A DNA stretch of 64,000 nucleotides from JAIPFM01 sp964494325 (GTDB taxonomy: Bacteria > Planctomycetota > Phycisphaerae > Sedimentisphaerales > Anaerobacaceae), in the NCBI GenBank assembly GCA_964494325.1, contig CAZBTJ010000006.1, positions 7,288 through 71,287 on the forward strand. Reading direction: 5' to 3'. Shown here piece after piece: positions 25,737 through 34,156 of this stretch. Below the pieces are notes generated by a model. The model was not told where the DNA came from. It made no database searches and saw only the letters and a program-made list of their open reading frames with translations. The position numbers and the translations under genes were made by a program. The first letter of the stretch is position 1. Each line of letters begins with the position of its first letter.

Positions 25737-27761
25737 ATGATTCACAGCATTGAACGGCTGCTTTTTATGACATGCGGTGCGTGTCTTGTGTTTTCTCTAC
25801 AGGCTTTTGCCCAGGAAACAGTAGAAGCAGTGTCTCCAGATGGTCGGATTAAAATGAGTGTGACTGTCAAGAACCTTGCCCCACCTTACGAACCGGGCCC
25901 TCACCTCTATTACTCCGTGTCATATAAAGGCCAACCCGTGATTTTGGACTCGCCCATGGAACTTTGGTTTCAAGATGCCCCTCCCTGCGGCCCCAATGAT
26001 CTGATCCTGCTGATTGAGCAAAAGAACATCAGAAAGACCTGGAACACCACATGGGGGAAATCCAGCCATGTGATTAACCATTACCAGGAAACTCAGATCT
26101 GGGTCAAACACATGCACCCATCAAAAATCAAGTATAAAATAACACTTCGCGCATACAATGATGCCGTTGCATTTAGGCATGTATTGGGCAAAACAGACTC
26201 GCCCCAGAGTTTTACCCTGGCTGAAGAAAACACCTGGTTTTGTTTTGGGGCTGACCACAGAGTCTGGGCTGCAGACTACAAAACTTTCACGTCTTCACAA
26301 GAATCAGAATTCGGTCAGAAACGTCTCTCAACCGTCACACCAGACAGCCTGTGCGGCTTGCCAATGCTCGTGCAAACCCCACAGGCATGGATCGCAATCA
26401 CAGAAGCCAATCTGACAGATTGGGCAGGCTTGTATATCCAGAGCGTACAGAATGTCCCGAACACATTTCGTACGCGTCTGTCGCCCCACCCAGCCAATCC
26501 AGACGTATGTGTCACATCCCAAACACCCCGGCAAAGTCCCTGGCGTGTGATCATGGTCGCAGACGACCCAGGAAGATTTATCGAGTCCAATACAATCCTT
26601 AACCTGAATAAACCTTGTGCAATAAAAGACACATCCTGGATTAAACCCGGCAAATGTGCATGGGATTGGTGGTGGTCTGATAGGTATGCACCAGATATCA
26701 AATTCGAACTGGGACCGAATCAGAACACTATGAAGTACTATATTGATTTTGCCTCTGAAATGGGCTGGGAATATCAGCTTGTGGACTGGCAATGGTATGG
26801 GCCTCCCTTCGCCGATACGGTCGGGGGCCCTCCTCATCCAACCAGCGATATCACCACAGACAATCCGGACATTAATATACCGGAGCTCGTGAAATACGCT
26901 GCCAGCAAACATGTTCGCCTATTCGTCTGGGCACACTGGAAGCACATAGACAAACAAATAGACAAGGCCTTTCCTTTGTACGAACAATGGGGGGTAGCCG
27001 GTGTCAAGATTGATTTCATGGATCGTGATGATCAGGACATGGTCAATTTTTATCACCGCGTGGTCAAAAAAGCGGCAGAACATCACTTGCTGATCGATTT
27101 CCACGGCGCTTACAAACCCACGGGTATTCGTCGTACGTACCCCAATTTGGTAACACGGGAAGGCGTCATGGGCAATGAGTATAGCAAATGGTCTGACCGC
27201 GTCACACCAGATCACTGCCTAACCTTACCCTACACCCGTATGATTGCTGGCCCCATGGACTTCACCCCAGGAGGCTTCCGGCATGGTAGTAAGGAATCAT
27301 TCAAGATCATCACAGGGCCCGGCCCCATGGTCTATGGGACTCGCGCCTTTCAACTGGCCATGCTCGTGGTCTATGAAAGCCCGTTGCAGGTCTTGTGTGA
27401 TAGCCCCTATGCCTATCGACAAAGCCCCGAAGGGTTGGATTTTCTCAAGCTTGTGCCCACAACCTGGGACGAGACACGTGTGATTAACGGTCAGGTGGGC
27501 AACTACATCACTATCGCCAGACGATCGGGCAAAAACTGGTACATTGCAGCCATGACTGACTGGACACCGCGTTCACTGGAGATTCCTCTAACCTGGCTGG
27601 GAAAAGGTCGCTTTGCGGCTCAGATTTGGAAAGATGCAAACCCTGGAAAAGACCATCTGCTCATAGAATCATCCTTTAATGTCACAGCCAAAGATAAGCT
27701 AAGAATAAGTATGCCTTCAGGGGGAGGCTACGTCGTCCGGTTAACCCCGAACAATCTCTAA
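25737..27761 (+). CDS. GH97 family glycoside hydrolase, retaining type by residues
   Basis: A 674-residue exported enzyme with signal peptide about 1-26. The N-terminal beta-super-sandwich begins VEAVSPDGRIKMSV. The (beta/alpha)8 barrel starts near SWIKPGKCAWDWWW. The motif GVKIDFMDRDDQ places Asp426 at the position known as the nucleophile in retaining GH97 alpha-galactosidases. The loop H456-G457-A458-Y-K-P-T-G has Gly where inverting members carry an acidic base (from memory of GH97 structures). A C-terminal beta-sandwich (about 575-674) ends in GGGYVVRL. By residues it is a retaining alpha-galactosidase-like enzyme; substrate unproven. It has its own promoter and precedes a GH57 gene. Confidence 0.9.
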   Translation: MIHSIERLLFMTCGACLVFSLQAFAQETVEAVSPDGRIKMSVTVKNLAPPYEPGPHLYYSVSYKGQPVILDSPMELWFQDAPPCGPNDLILLIEQKNIRKTWNTTWGKSSHVINHYQETQIWVKHMHPSKIKYKITLRAYNDAVAFRHVLGKTDSPQSFTLAEENTWFCFGADHRVWAADYKTFTSSQESEFGQKRLSTVTPDSLCGLPMLVQTPQAWIAITEANLTDWAGLYIQSVQNVPNTFRTRLSPHPANPDVCVTSQTPRQSPWRVIMVADDPGRFIESNTILNLNKPCAIKDTSWIKPGKCAWDWWWSDRYAPDIKFELGPNQNTMKYYIDFASEMGWEYQLVDWQWYGPPFADTVGGPPHPTSDITTDNPDINIPELVKYAASKHVRLFVWAHWKHIDKQIDKAFPLYEQWGVAGVKIDFMDRDDQDMVNFYHRVVKKAAEHHLLIDFHGAYKPTGIRRTYPNLVTREGVMGNEYSKWSDRVTPDHCLTLPYTRMIAGPMDFTPGGFRHGSKESFKIITGPGPMVYGTRAFQLAMLVVYESPLQVLCDSPYAYRQSPEGLDFLKLVPTTWDETRVINGQVGNYITIARRSGKNWYIAAMTDWTPRSLEIPLTWLGKGRFAAQIWKDANPGKDHLLIESSFNVTAKDKLRISMPSGGGYVVRLTPNNL

Positions 27762-27835
27762 AAGCTAACCTATCTTTACCGTTTAGCTCAACCTATAGCC
27801 ATAACACCCAAGCCACTTGAAAAGGGGTTTGAACC

Positions 27836-29296
27836 ATGGAACATATTCACACCTTGCCACACACAAATGACAATTCTCCTAACATTTGCGGTCATGAAGC
27901 CCTGATCTCGCAGACCATGACGCTACCAGGCCCCCATTATCTGGCTGAAAGCAACATCGACTTTGCAAACATTCAAAGTGGCTTTGCCTGCGCCCTACAT
28001 ATGCACCAGCCCATGATACCGGCTGAAGGCGGTTCACTGGAAACAGCCAAAGTCATTAGCAATCTCAAAGCCATGATGAAGGATCCGGGCTCCGGGGATC
28101 ATTACAATGCCACAGTGTTTCACGACTGCTACAAACGAATGGGTACGTTTATTCCTGACCTGGTGCGTAAGGGCTTTTCTCCCCGCATCATGCTGGACTA
28201 TTCAGGGGCACTCTTGCACGGACTGATTGACATGGGATTGACCGATGTGATTGACAGCTTGAGAACAATCACACAGGAACCCGATTGTCGCCCCTGTGTA
28301 GAATGGCTTGGCACGGCCTGGGGACATCCGGTGGCACCCTCTACCCCGGCCCAAGACTATCGTTTACACGTTCTCGCATGGCAGCACCATTTTGCCGCCC
28401 TGTTTGGCACAGAAGCGTTGTCACGAGTCCGCGGATTCTCCCCTTGTGAAATGGCCCTGCCCAATCATCCCGATGTCTGCTATGAGTTTATCAGAACACT
28501 GAAGGACTGCGGTTATCGCTGGATTCTGGTGCAAGAACACACGATTGAAAGCATGACAGGCGACGCCATTGATCCATACCTGCCCTGCTGCCTGATCGCT
28601 CAAAACTCTCAGGGGCAGACCGAACAGATCACCGCCATTATCAAAACACAAGGCAGCGACACCAAGCTTGTGGCCCAGATGCAGCCCTATTATGAAGCCA
28701 TGGGGCAAGCTCGCAGGACCTTGGCCGGGCACTCAGTACCCGCCTTGGCCACACAAATCGCTGACGGTGAAAATGGGGGGGTGATGATGAATGAGTTTCC
28801 ACCCAAGTTTGATCAGGTTATGCAGGAAGCCTCAAGTAGCTCCACCCCACCCGTGAATGTCACTGAATATCTGGAGTATCTGGACACCCTGGGCATCACA
28901 GAATCTGACTTACCTCGAATTCAGCCCATTTTGCAGCACAAAATATGGGAACAGTTCCAAACCGGGGCTGGGCCCCAGGCCCTGGCACAACTCATTGAAA
29001 CCCTGGCATCACAAGATGATCGTTTTCACATGCAGGGTGGCAGCTGGACCCACAATATCTCCTGGGTTCAGGGCTATGAATCCGTACTCGGTCCCATGCA
29101 AAAAGCCAGCGCCCTATTTGCCCAGAAGATTCTGAGCACCTCCATGGCCACGTCAGACCCACGATTCAAAACGGCTCTGTTCAACCTCATGCTGAGCCAG
29201 ACCAGTTGCTTCCGATATTGGGGCGAAGGACAGTGGACAGATTACGGCAAGGAGCTCTGCCGAAGAGTGACGGCAATGATCGAAGCGGAGTCATAA
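27836..29296 (+). CDS. GH57 family glycoside hydrolase
   Basis: A 486-residue protein without a signal peptide, therefore probably cytoplasmic. The HMHQP motif at 55-59 is the first conserved GH57 segment. Others follow: ATVFHDCYKRMGTFIPDLV, LDYSGALLHGL, CVEWLGTAWGHPVAPSTP and RGFSPCEMALPN, the last at the position of the catalytic Glu region. GH57 contains alpha-amylases, 4-alpha-glucanotransferases and branching enzymes; the specificity cannot be read here. AAAAGGGG lies before the ATG. It starts 74 bases after the GH97 gene on the same strand, so an alpha-glucan or alpha-galactoside utilisation pair is plausible. Confidence 0.85.
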   Translation: MEHIHTLPHTNDNSPNICGHEALISQTMTLPGPHYLAESNIDFANIQSGFACALHMHQPMIPAEGGSLETAKVISNLKAMMKDPGSGDHYNATVFHDCYKRMGTFIPDLVRKGFSPRIMLDYSGALLHGLIDMGLTDVIDSLRTITQEPDCRPCVEWLGTAWGHPVAPSTPAQDYRLHVLAWQHHFAALFGTEALSRVRGFSPCEMALPNHPDVCYEFIRTLKDCGYRWILVQEHTIESMTGDAIDPYLPCCLIAQNSQGQTEQITAIIKTQGSDTKLVAQMQPYYEAMGQARRTLAGHSVPALATQIADGENGGVMMNEFPPKFDQVMQEASSSSTPPVNVTEYLEYLDTLGITESDLPRIQPILQHKIWEQFQTGAGPQALAQLIETLASQDDRFHMQGGSWTHNISWVQGYESVLGPMQKASALFAQKILSTSMATSDPRFKTALFNLMLSQTSCFRYWGEGQWTDYGKELCRRVTAMIEAES

Positions 29297-29481
29297 TTTG
29301 ACACCCAAATCATGACATCAAAAACCAAGGGGTTTATGGCTGGATTGTCAGACATTACCAATACCCTATCGGCGTTAAGATGTGAGCCCTTTAACCCTGC
29401 AATATCAAAAATTGCATCCATAAAGAAGTGACTTTAAAGCATGGCAACAGAATGTAGCCGGATATTGAGTATCTGTCCGTA

Positions 29482-29514
29482 CCTCGGCCTGTCGGTCCCG
29501 GTGCTGAGGTTTTT
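29482..29514 (+). terminator. Possible terminator in the gap after GH57
   Basis: CCTCGGC (29482-29488) pairs with GCTGAGG (29503-29509) with one G-U pair, followed by TTTTT. The 329-base gap between the GH57 and mlaC genes otherwise holds only the mlaC promoter. Confidence 0.4.
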
Positions 29515-29559
29515 CTCAAGGCTGTGTACAAAATCAATTAGAACTCTCACAGTTCCTCC

Positions 29560-29590
29560 TTGACACTTTGGCCCCTTTATGGGGTATAAT
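29560..29590 (+). promoter_or_regulatory. Predicted promoter of the lipid-transport operon
   Basis: Perfect TTGACA (29560-29565) and TATAAT (29585-29590) boxes, but with a 19-base spacer, longer than ideal. The ATG of mlaC follows 36 bases later with AAGGTGG. Confidence 0.5.
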
Positions 29591-29625
29591 CCCTGCAACT
29601 GGAAACGATTATAAGGTGGATACTT

Positions 29626-30246
29626 ATGAAAACTAAACTCGCATCTGTATTTTTTGGACTCATGCTAACAAGCGTCATCAGCGCGCAAGAGGTTAACGAC
29701 CTGAAAGCAGCCCCTGAGGTTCTGCTCAAATCCAGAATGGAACAGGTCATGACTGTTCTGAAGCAGAAAGAGCTGGACCCCAATATCATGTCTGACAAGG
29801 TCGAAAAAATCATCAATCCCTTGTTTGATTTTAGAATCATGTCTCTTCTGGCCATCAAAGATCATTGGAAGTCTATGACCAAAGAGCAGAAAAGTCAGTA
29901 TCAGACGCTTTTCGTGGAATACCTCAAGGATGCCTACCGCAGCAAACTCATGCTCTACTCCGATGAAGAGGTCACCTACAAAAAGCCCTTGGTCACCAAA
30001 CCCACACTTATCCAGATACCCACAGAATTGGCTTCAAAAGACAAGATTATTGAAATCATTTACTATTTTAGAAAAAGCAAGGGGTTCTGGAGAATCTACA
30101 ATGTCAAGGTGCAGGGCGTCCGCCTGATTGAAAGCTACAAATCACAGTTTAGCGACGTCATACAGAAAGATGGCATTGAAGCCTTATTGAAACAACTCAA
30201 GAGTTCCCAGCCAAAGGAGTCGGCACCGGATAGTCCGTCAAAATAA
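29626..30246 (+). CDS. mlaC: MlaC/HpnM-like periplasmic lipid-binding protein
   Basis: A 206-residue protein with signal peptide about 1-20. The MlaC fold is recognised by KVEKIINPLFDFRIMSLLAIKDHWKSMTKEQKSQYQTLFVEYLKDAYRSKL and GFWRIYNVKVQGVRLIESYKSQFSDVI (IYDV-x-x-G-V-S/R signature). Proteins of this type carry phospholipid, or hopanoids in the HpnM branch, between inner and outer membranes. The MMPL/RND permease follows after a single base, the arrangement of hpnM-hpnN systems rather than the MlaFEDB ABC system. Confidence 0.9.
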   Translation: MKTKLASVFFGLMLTSVISAQEVNDLKAAPEVLLKSRMEQVMTVLKQKELDPNIMSDKVEKIINPLFDFRIMSLLAIKDHWKSMTKEQKSQYQTLFVEYLKDAYRSKLMLYSDEEVTYKKPLVTKPTLIQIPTELASKDKIIEIIYYFRKSKGFWRIYNVKVQGVRLIESYKSQFSDVIQKDGIEALLKQLKSSQPKESAPDSPSK

Positions 30247-30247
30247 T

Positions 30248-32782
30248 ATGGAATCCCCTACCCAGTCTTTGACAACACGCTTTTTCGATTGCGTCATATT
30301 AAAACACCCCAAAACCGTATTAACGGTTGTCTGCCTTGTTCTCGGCTTTCTAGCTTACCAAGCCCAATACTTCAGACTGGATGCCTCAGAAGATACTCTG
30401 CTCCTTGAAAATGATCCTGATCTCAAATTTCATAGAGAACTGAGTGACCGCTATGGCAAACAAGACTATGTGGTAATCACAGTTTCTCCAAAGCAGGATC
30501 TCCTGTCCGAAAACACATTGACACTTTTAGGCAATCTACGTCATGACTTAACGAATCTGGATCGTGTATCGTCTGTCACGTCAATGCTGGATGTGCCCCT
30601 GCTCTTCAGCCCCAAAGTCCCCATCAGCAAGCTGAACGCAGATGAAATGCGCACACTGGAATCGCCTGACATTGACAAAGGCTTGGCACGCGACGAATTC
30701 ATGAACAGCCCTCTGTACCAAAACCTTATTGCCAGCCCAGATTTGAAAACCACCGCCCTGCTGGTTAATTTCACGGCAAATCCCGTTTATTATGACCTCA
30801 TCAAAAAACGCAATGCCATTAAGCAAGCAAACACCTCAGGTGCCCTGTCCCAAGAAGACCAAGCGACTTTGCTTGAGGTTGAAACCCAGCTCAGAGCCAT
30901 CAAAGAACTCTGGCGGTCTCAGCGCCATGAGGACATCCAAGGCATCCGCACCATCATGGATAAATACCGTGATCAGGCTGATATGTTTCTTGGCGGAGTG
31001 AGCATGATCGCAGATGACATGGTTACGTTCATTCGTAAAGACCTGTATCTGTTTGGATTTGGTGTGCTGTTTTTCTTGATCATCACTCTGGGCATCATCT
31101 TCAGGCGTATACGATGGATCATTCTGCCCATCATTTTTTGCGGTGCCTCGGTTTTGAGTATGACGGGTCTTCTGGGCTGGTTTGGCTGGGATGTCACAGT
31201 CATCTCATCGAATTTTGTGTCTCTGCAACTCATTATGACCATGGCCATGGCCATTCATTTAATTGTGTATTACAGAGAATGTCTGTCCCAAGATCCTGAT
31301 ATTGACATGCACCAGTTGATCCTCAAAACGGTCACGACCAAACTCAAACCGTGCGTTTATGCAACCATGACAACGATTGCAGGCTTTGGTTCTCTGGTCC
31401 TGTGCGATATATTGCCTGTCATCACCTTTGGCTGGATGATGATCGCAGGACTGGCACTGTCTCTTATAGTCACCTTTGTCCTGTTCCCTGCCATTCTAAT
31501 ACTTTTGCCCAAAGACAAACCGTCCAAGGTTGTGAATGAGCAATCATCTCTCACTGGCAATCTGGCAAGATTTACACAAAACCATGGACGTTTTATTGTG
31601 GCCGCCAGCATACTATCTCTGGCATTGAGTCTCGTGGGCATTTCAAAATTGGAAGTGGAAAATAGCTTTATTGACTATTTTAAAAAGAGCACAGAAATCT
31701 ATCAGGGCATGAAAGTCATTGACCAACAACTCGGAGGTACGACCCCCCTGGATGTCGTTGTCACATTTCCCACCCTAACATCCAATTCAGACTTAGAAAA
31801 CAACGAGACTTTGACTTCGGAAGAGGATGACATGCTGGATGACGAGCTCGACTTTTTAAATGAAGTTGAAGACACAGAACCTGCATCCAAAGAAACCTAT
31901 TGGTTTACGGCCTCTAAAATGGATGATGTAAAGAAAGTACACGCCTATTTGGACTCCCTACCTGAAATTGGCAAAGTTCTGTCACTGGCGACCACACTCC
32001 AAGTCACAGAAAAACTGAACAATGGGAAGGCCCTTGACAGCTTCGAAATGGCCCTGTTCTACAGCGAAACCCCGGACACGCTTAAAGATCTCCTCATTGG
32101 CCCCTACGTGTCTGTTGATCAGAATGAAGCAAGATTTGCAACCCGTATCCTCGACTCCCAAGAGGGATTACGCCGCAATGCCCTGCTCCAAAGAATTAAA
32201 ACAGAGTTAACCGACAAAGTAGGGATCAAGCCGGATCAGATTCGATTGGGCGGCATGCTCGTACTATACAATAACATGCTCCAAAGCCTGTTTCGATCTC
32301 AAATCATGACACTGGGCATTACAATTGCAGCTTTAATGACCATGTTTCTTATCCTATTTAGATCGCTCAAGATCTCAGTGATTGCGATTTTCCCCAACAT
32401 TCTGTCGGTCGGGCTTGTGCTGGGGTTTATGGGATGGATGGGTATTCCGCTCGATATGATGACCATCACTATTGCAGCCATCAGTGTGGGAATAGCAGTG
32501 GACGATACAATCCATTACATCCATCGGTTCCAAAAGGAATTCCAAATAGATCGCCATTACGTCAACACGCTGCACCGGTGCCACAATAGCATCGGTCATG
32601 CCATGTATTACACTTCAGTGACAATTATCATTGGATTTTCAATTCTGGCCCTTTCGAACTTTATTCCAAGTATCTATTTTGGACTGCTCACCGGTCTGGC
32701 TATGTTTATCGCCCTGATTGCAGCCTTGACGCTACTGCCCCAATTGATCATACTACTCAAACCATTTGGCAATGAATCTTGA
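30248..32782 (+). CDS. RND/MMPL family lipid exporter (HpnN-like)
   Basis: An 844-residue inner-membrane permease. TM1 is at about 22-42, then a periplasmic domain, five TM helices at about 263-410, a second TM block start at about 443-460, a periplasmic domain, and five TM helices at about 680-840 (SVGIAVDDTIHYIHRF is the conserved helix-4-type motif). This is the two-fold MMPL/RND layout. In HpnN, proteins of this layout export lipids to the outer membrane; coupling to MlaC and MlaA here supports the same. Its second periplasmic domain carries a strongly acidic insert (about 515-550, containing DDELDFLNEVEDTEP) that resembles the MlaA N-terminus encoded next door. One base separates it from mlaC and 15 bases from mlaA. 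Confidence 0.9.
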   Translation: MESPTQSLTTRFFDCVILKHPKTVLTVVCLVLGFLAYQAQYFRLDASEDTLLLENDPDLKFHRELSDRYGKQDYVVITVSPKQDLLSENTLTLLGNLRHDLTNLDRVSSVTSMLDVPLLFSPKVPISKLNADEMRTLESPDIDKGLARDEFMNSPLYQNLIASPDLKTTALLVNFTANPVYYDLIKKRNAIKQANTSGALSQEDQATLLEVETQLRAIKELWRSQRHEDIQGIRTIMDKYRDQADMFLGGVSMIADDMVTFIRKDLYLFGFGVLFFLIITLGIIFRRIRWIILPIIFCGASVLSMTGLLGWFGWDVTVISSNFVSLQLIMTMAMAIHLIVYYRECLSQDPDIDMHQLILKTVTTKLKPCVYATMTTIAGFGSLVLCDILPVITFGWMMIAGLALSLIVTFVLFPAILILLPKDKPSKVVNEQSSLTGNLARFTQNHGRFIVAASILSLALSLVGISKLEVENSFIDYFKKSTEIYQGMKVIDQQLGGTTPLDVVVTFPTLTSNSDLENNETLTSEEDDMLDDELDFLNEVEDTEPASKETYWFTASKMDDVKKVHAYLDSLPEIGKVLSLATTLQVTEKLNNGKALDSFEMALFYSETPDTLKDLLIGPYVSVDQNEARFATRILDSQEGLRRNALLQRIKTELTDKVGIKPDQIRLGGMLVLYNNMLQSLFRSQIMTLGITIAALMTMFLILFRSLKISVIAIFPNILSVGLVLGFMGWMGIPLDMMTITIAAISVGIAVDDTIHYIHRFQKEFQIDRHYVNTLHRCHNSIGHAMYYTSVTIIIGFSILALSNFIPSIYFGLLTGLAMFIALIAALTLLPQLIILLKPFGNES

Positions 32783-32797
32783 GAAGGGAAACCCAAT

Positions 32798-33523
32798 ATG
32801 AGCCACAAGTTGTGGATAGCTGTTTTCATTGTACTACTACCCTGCTCTGTTCTCTTTGGACAAGACATTGATGAAGAAGATCTCGACTTCCTTGAAGAAG
32901 AGTTGACTGAACCAGAAGTCACCATTTCAGATCCCCTCGAACCCATCAACCGCTTCATGTACAATTTTAATGATGCCACCTTCACGCATGTCATCCGCCC
33001 CGTGGCCAAAGGGTATAAGAAGGTAACTCCAAAGCCCGCACGCTTAGGGCTTCACAATTTTTTTAGCAACCTTGGCGCCCCCATTCGCTTTACAAATTGC
33101 CTCTTGCAGGGCAAAGGGGATGATGCCTGGATTGAGATGCAGCGATTCCTGGTGAACACCTCTGCTGGATTTCTGGGTTTAGGTGATCCTGCCCTGGAAA
33201 AACATGGTTTGTATATTGTAGACGAAGACCTGGGCCAGACATTGGCCACCTACGGTGTGGACGATGGGATCTATTTGGTTTTACCCTTTTTGGGCCCAAC
33301 CACATTGCGTGACGCTGTGGGTCGTGTTGGAGACATATTTCTCAGCCCAGTCACGTATGTTAAACCCGGAGAGGTCTACCTGGGTGCTTCCGCACTCCGT
33401 ATTACCAATACGTACTCTCTCCATGGCAATGAATACGAAGCGATTAAGGCAGATGCCATAGAACCCTATTCTGCCCTGAAAAGTGCGTATATCCAGTATC
33501 GAAGAAACAAAGTCGAGCAATAG
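32798..33523 (+). CDS. mlaA: MlaA (VacJ) family outer-membrane protein
   Basis: A 241-residue protein. The hydrophobic N-terminus (IAVFIVLLPCSVLFGQ) is a signal peptide; a Cys at 16 might make it a lipoprotein, though the box is not classical. After an acidic segment (DIDEEDLDFLEEELTEPE) comes the MlaA core: DPLEPINRFMYNFND, the N-F-x-x-N-L loop HNFFSNLGAPIRFTNCLLQGK, RFLVNTSAGFLGLGDPA, and LPFLGPTTLRDAVG. MlaA removes phospholipid from the outer leaflet of the outer membrane. It is the third gene of the mlaC-RND-mlaA operon and is evidence that the cell has an outer membrane. Confidence 0.93.
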   Translation: MSHKLWIAVFIVLLPCSVLFGQDIDEEDLDFLEEELTEPEVTISDPLEPINRFMYNFNDATFTHVIRPVAKGYKKVTPKPARLGLHNFFSNLGAPIRFTNCLLQGKGDDAWIEMQRFLVNTSAGFLGLGDPALEKHGLYIVDEDLGQTLATYGVDDGIYLVLPFLGPTTLRDAVGRVGDIFLSPVTYVKPGEVYLGASALRITNTYSLHGNEYEAIKADAIEPYSALKSAYIQYRRNKVEQ

Positions 33524-33665
33524 CAGAATGACCTCAAGACTTCAGCTGATGCGCTGGAAGAACAAACTCTCGGTCGGAACATCGATTTTTCATGTAACGA
33601 TTTCCCCCCCACGCAGCCTTTTAAGAGTGAAACGGAATGCTAACCCCTCTTGAAAGGATGGAAAA

Positions 33666-34082
33666 ATGGCACGTAAAAGGCTCCTTCAGATCAGCATGGT
33701 TGCTGTGTTACTAACAACAGTATCTGCTCAGGCATCCAGCCTATCCATTTCTATTGGCACTCGCGGTGTTCACTTCTCGGCTTCGAGAAGACCTGTGGTT
33801 CATCACCGTCATCGACAGGTACGAACCTACCCACAGATCATGGCTCCCCAGCCTAGAATCGTGATTCCAAGAAGACCGGTTCATGTTTACAGGCCAGTGT
33901 ATCGCCCGGTTTTCAGACCCTGTGTCAAACCAGTCTCAGTGACCATTTGGATCACCAATTCAAATGGCTCTCAGCAACCCGTTGTACTGACAAAAACGAG
34001 ACACGGATACCAAGGTCCTCGTGGAGAATGCTACACAAGCTTCCCCAGCAACAGACAGTTGCGCAGAGCCTACGGATTCTAA
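33666..34082 (+). CDS. Small secreted Arg/Pro/Val-rich protein
   Basis: A 138-residue protein with signal peptide about 1-23. The central region is basic and repetitive (RRPVHVYRPVYRPVFRPC), followed by a short beta-rich domain (VTIWITNSNGSQQPVVLTKTRHGYQGPRGECYTSFPSNRQLRRAYGF) with the look of a small cell-envelope domain. I recognise no family. AAAGGATGG precedes the ATG and a strong terminator follows, supporting a real gene. Confidence 0.7.
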   Translation: MARKRLLQISMVAVLLTTVSAQASSLSISIGTRGVHFSASRRPVVHHRHRQVRTYPQIMAPQPRIVIPRRPVHVYRPVYRPVFRPCVKPVSVTIWITNSNGSQQPVVLTKTRHGYQGPRGECYTSFPSNRQLRRAYGF

Positions 34083-34117
34083 AGCTTCACAACCTCCTTT
34101 GGAGACTCATTCACTCT

Positions 34118-34156
34118 GATCCCAAACTTCCCAACCGAAGTTTGGGATCTCTTTTT
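34118..34156 (+). terminator. Strong terminator of the small secreted protein gene
   Basis: A perfect 13-bp stem GATCCCAAACTTC/GAAGTTTGGGATC (34118-34130, 34137-34149) with a 6-base loop and TCTTTTT after it. It ends at the 3' edge of the convergent shikimate kinase-chorismate synthase gene. Confidence 0.88.
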
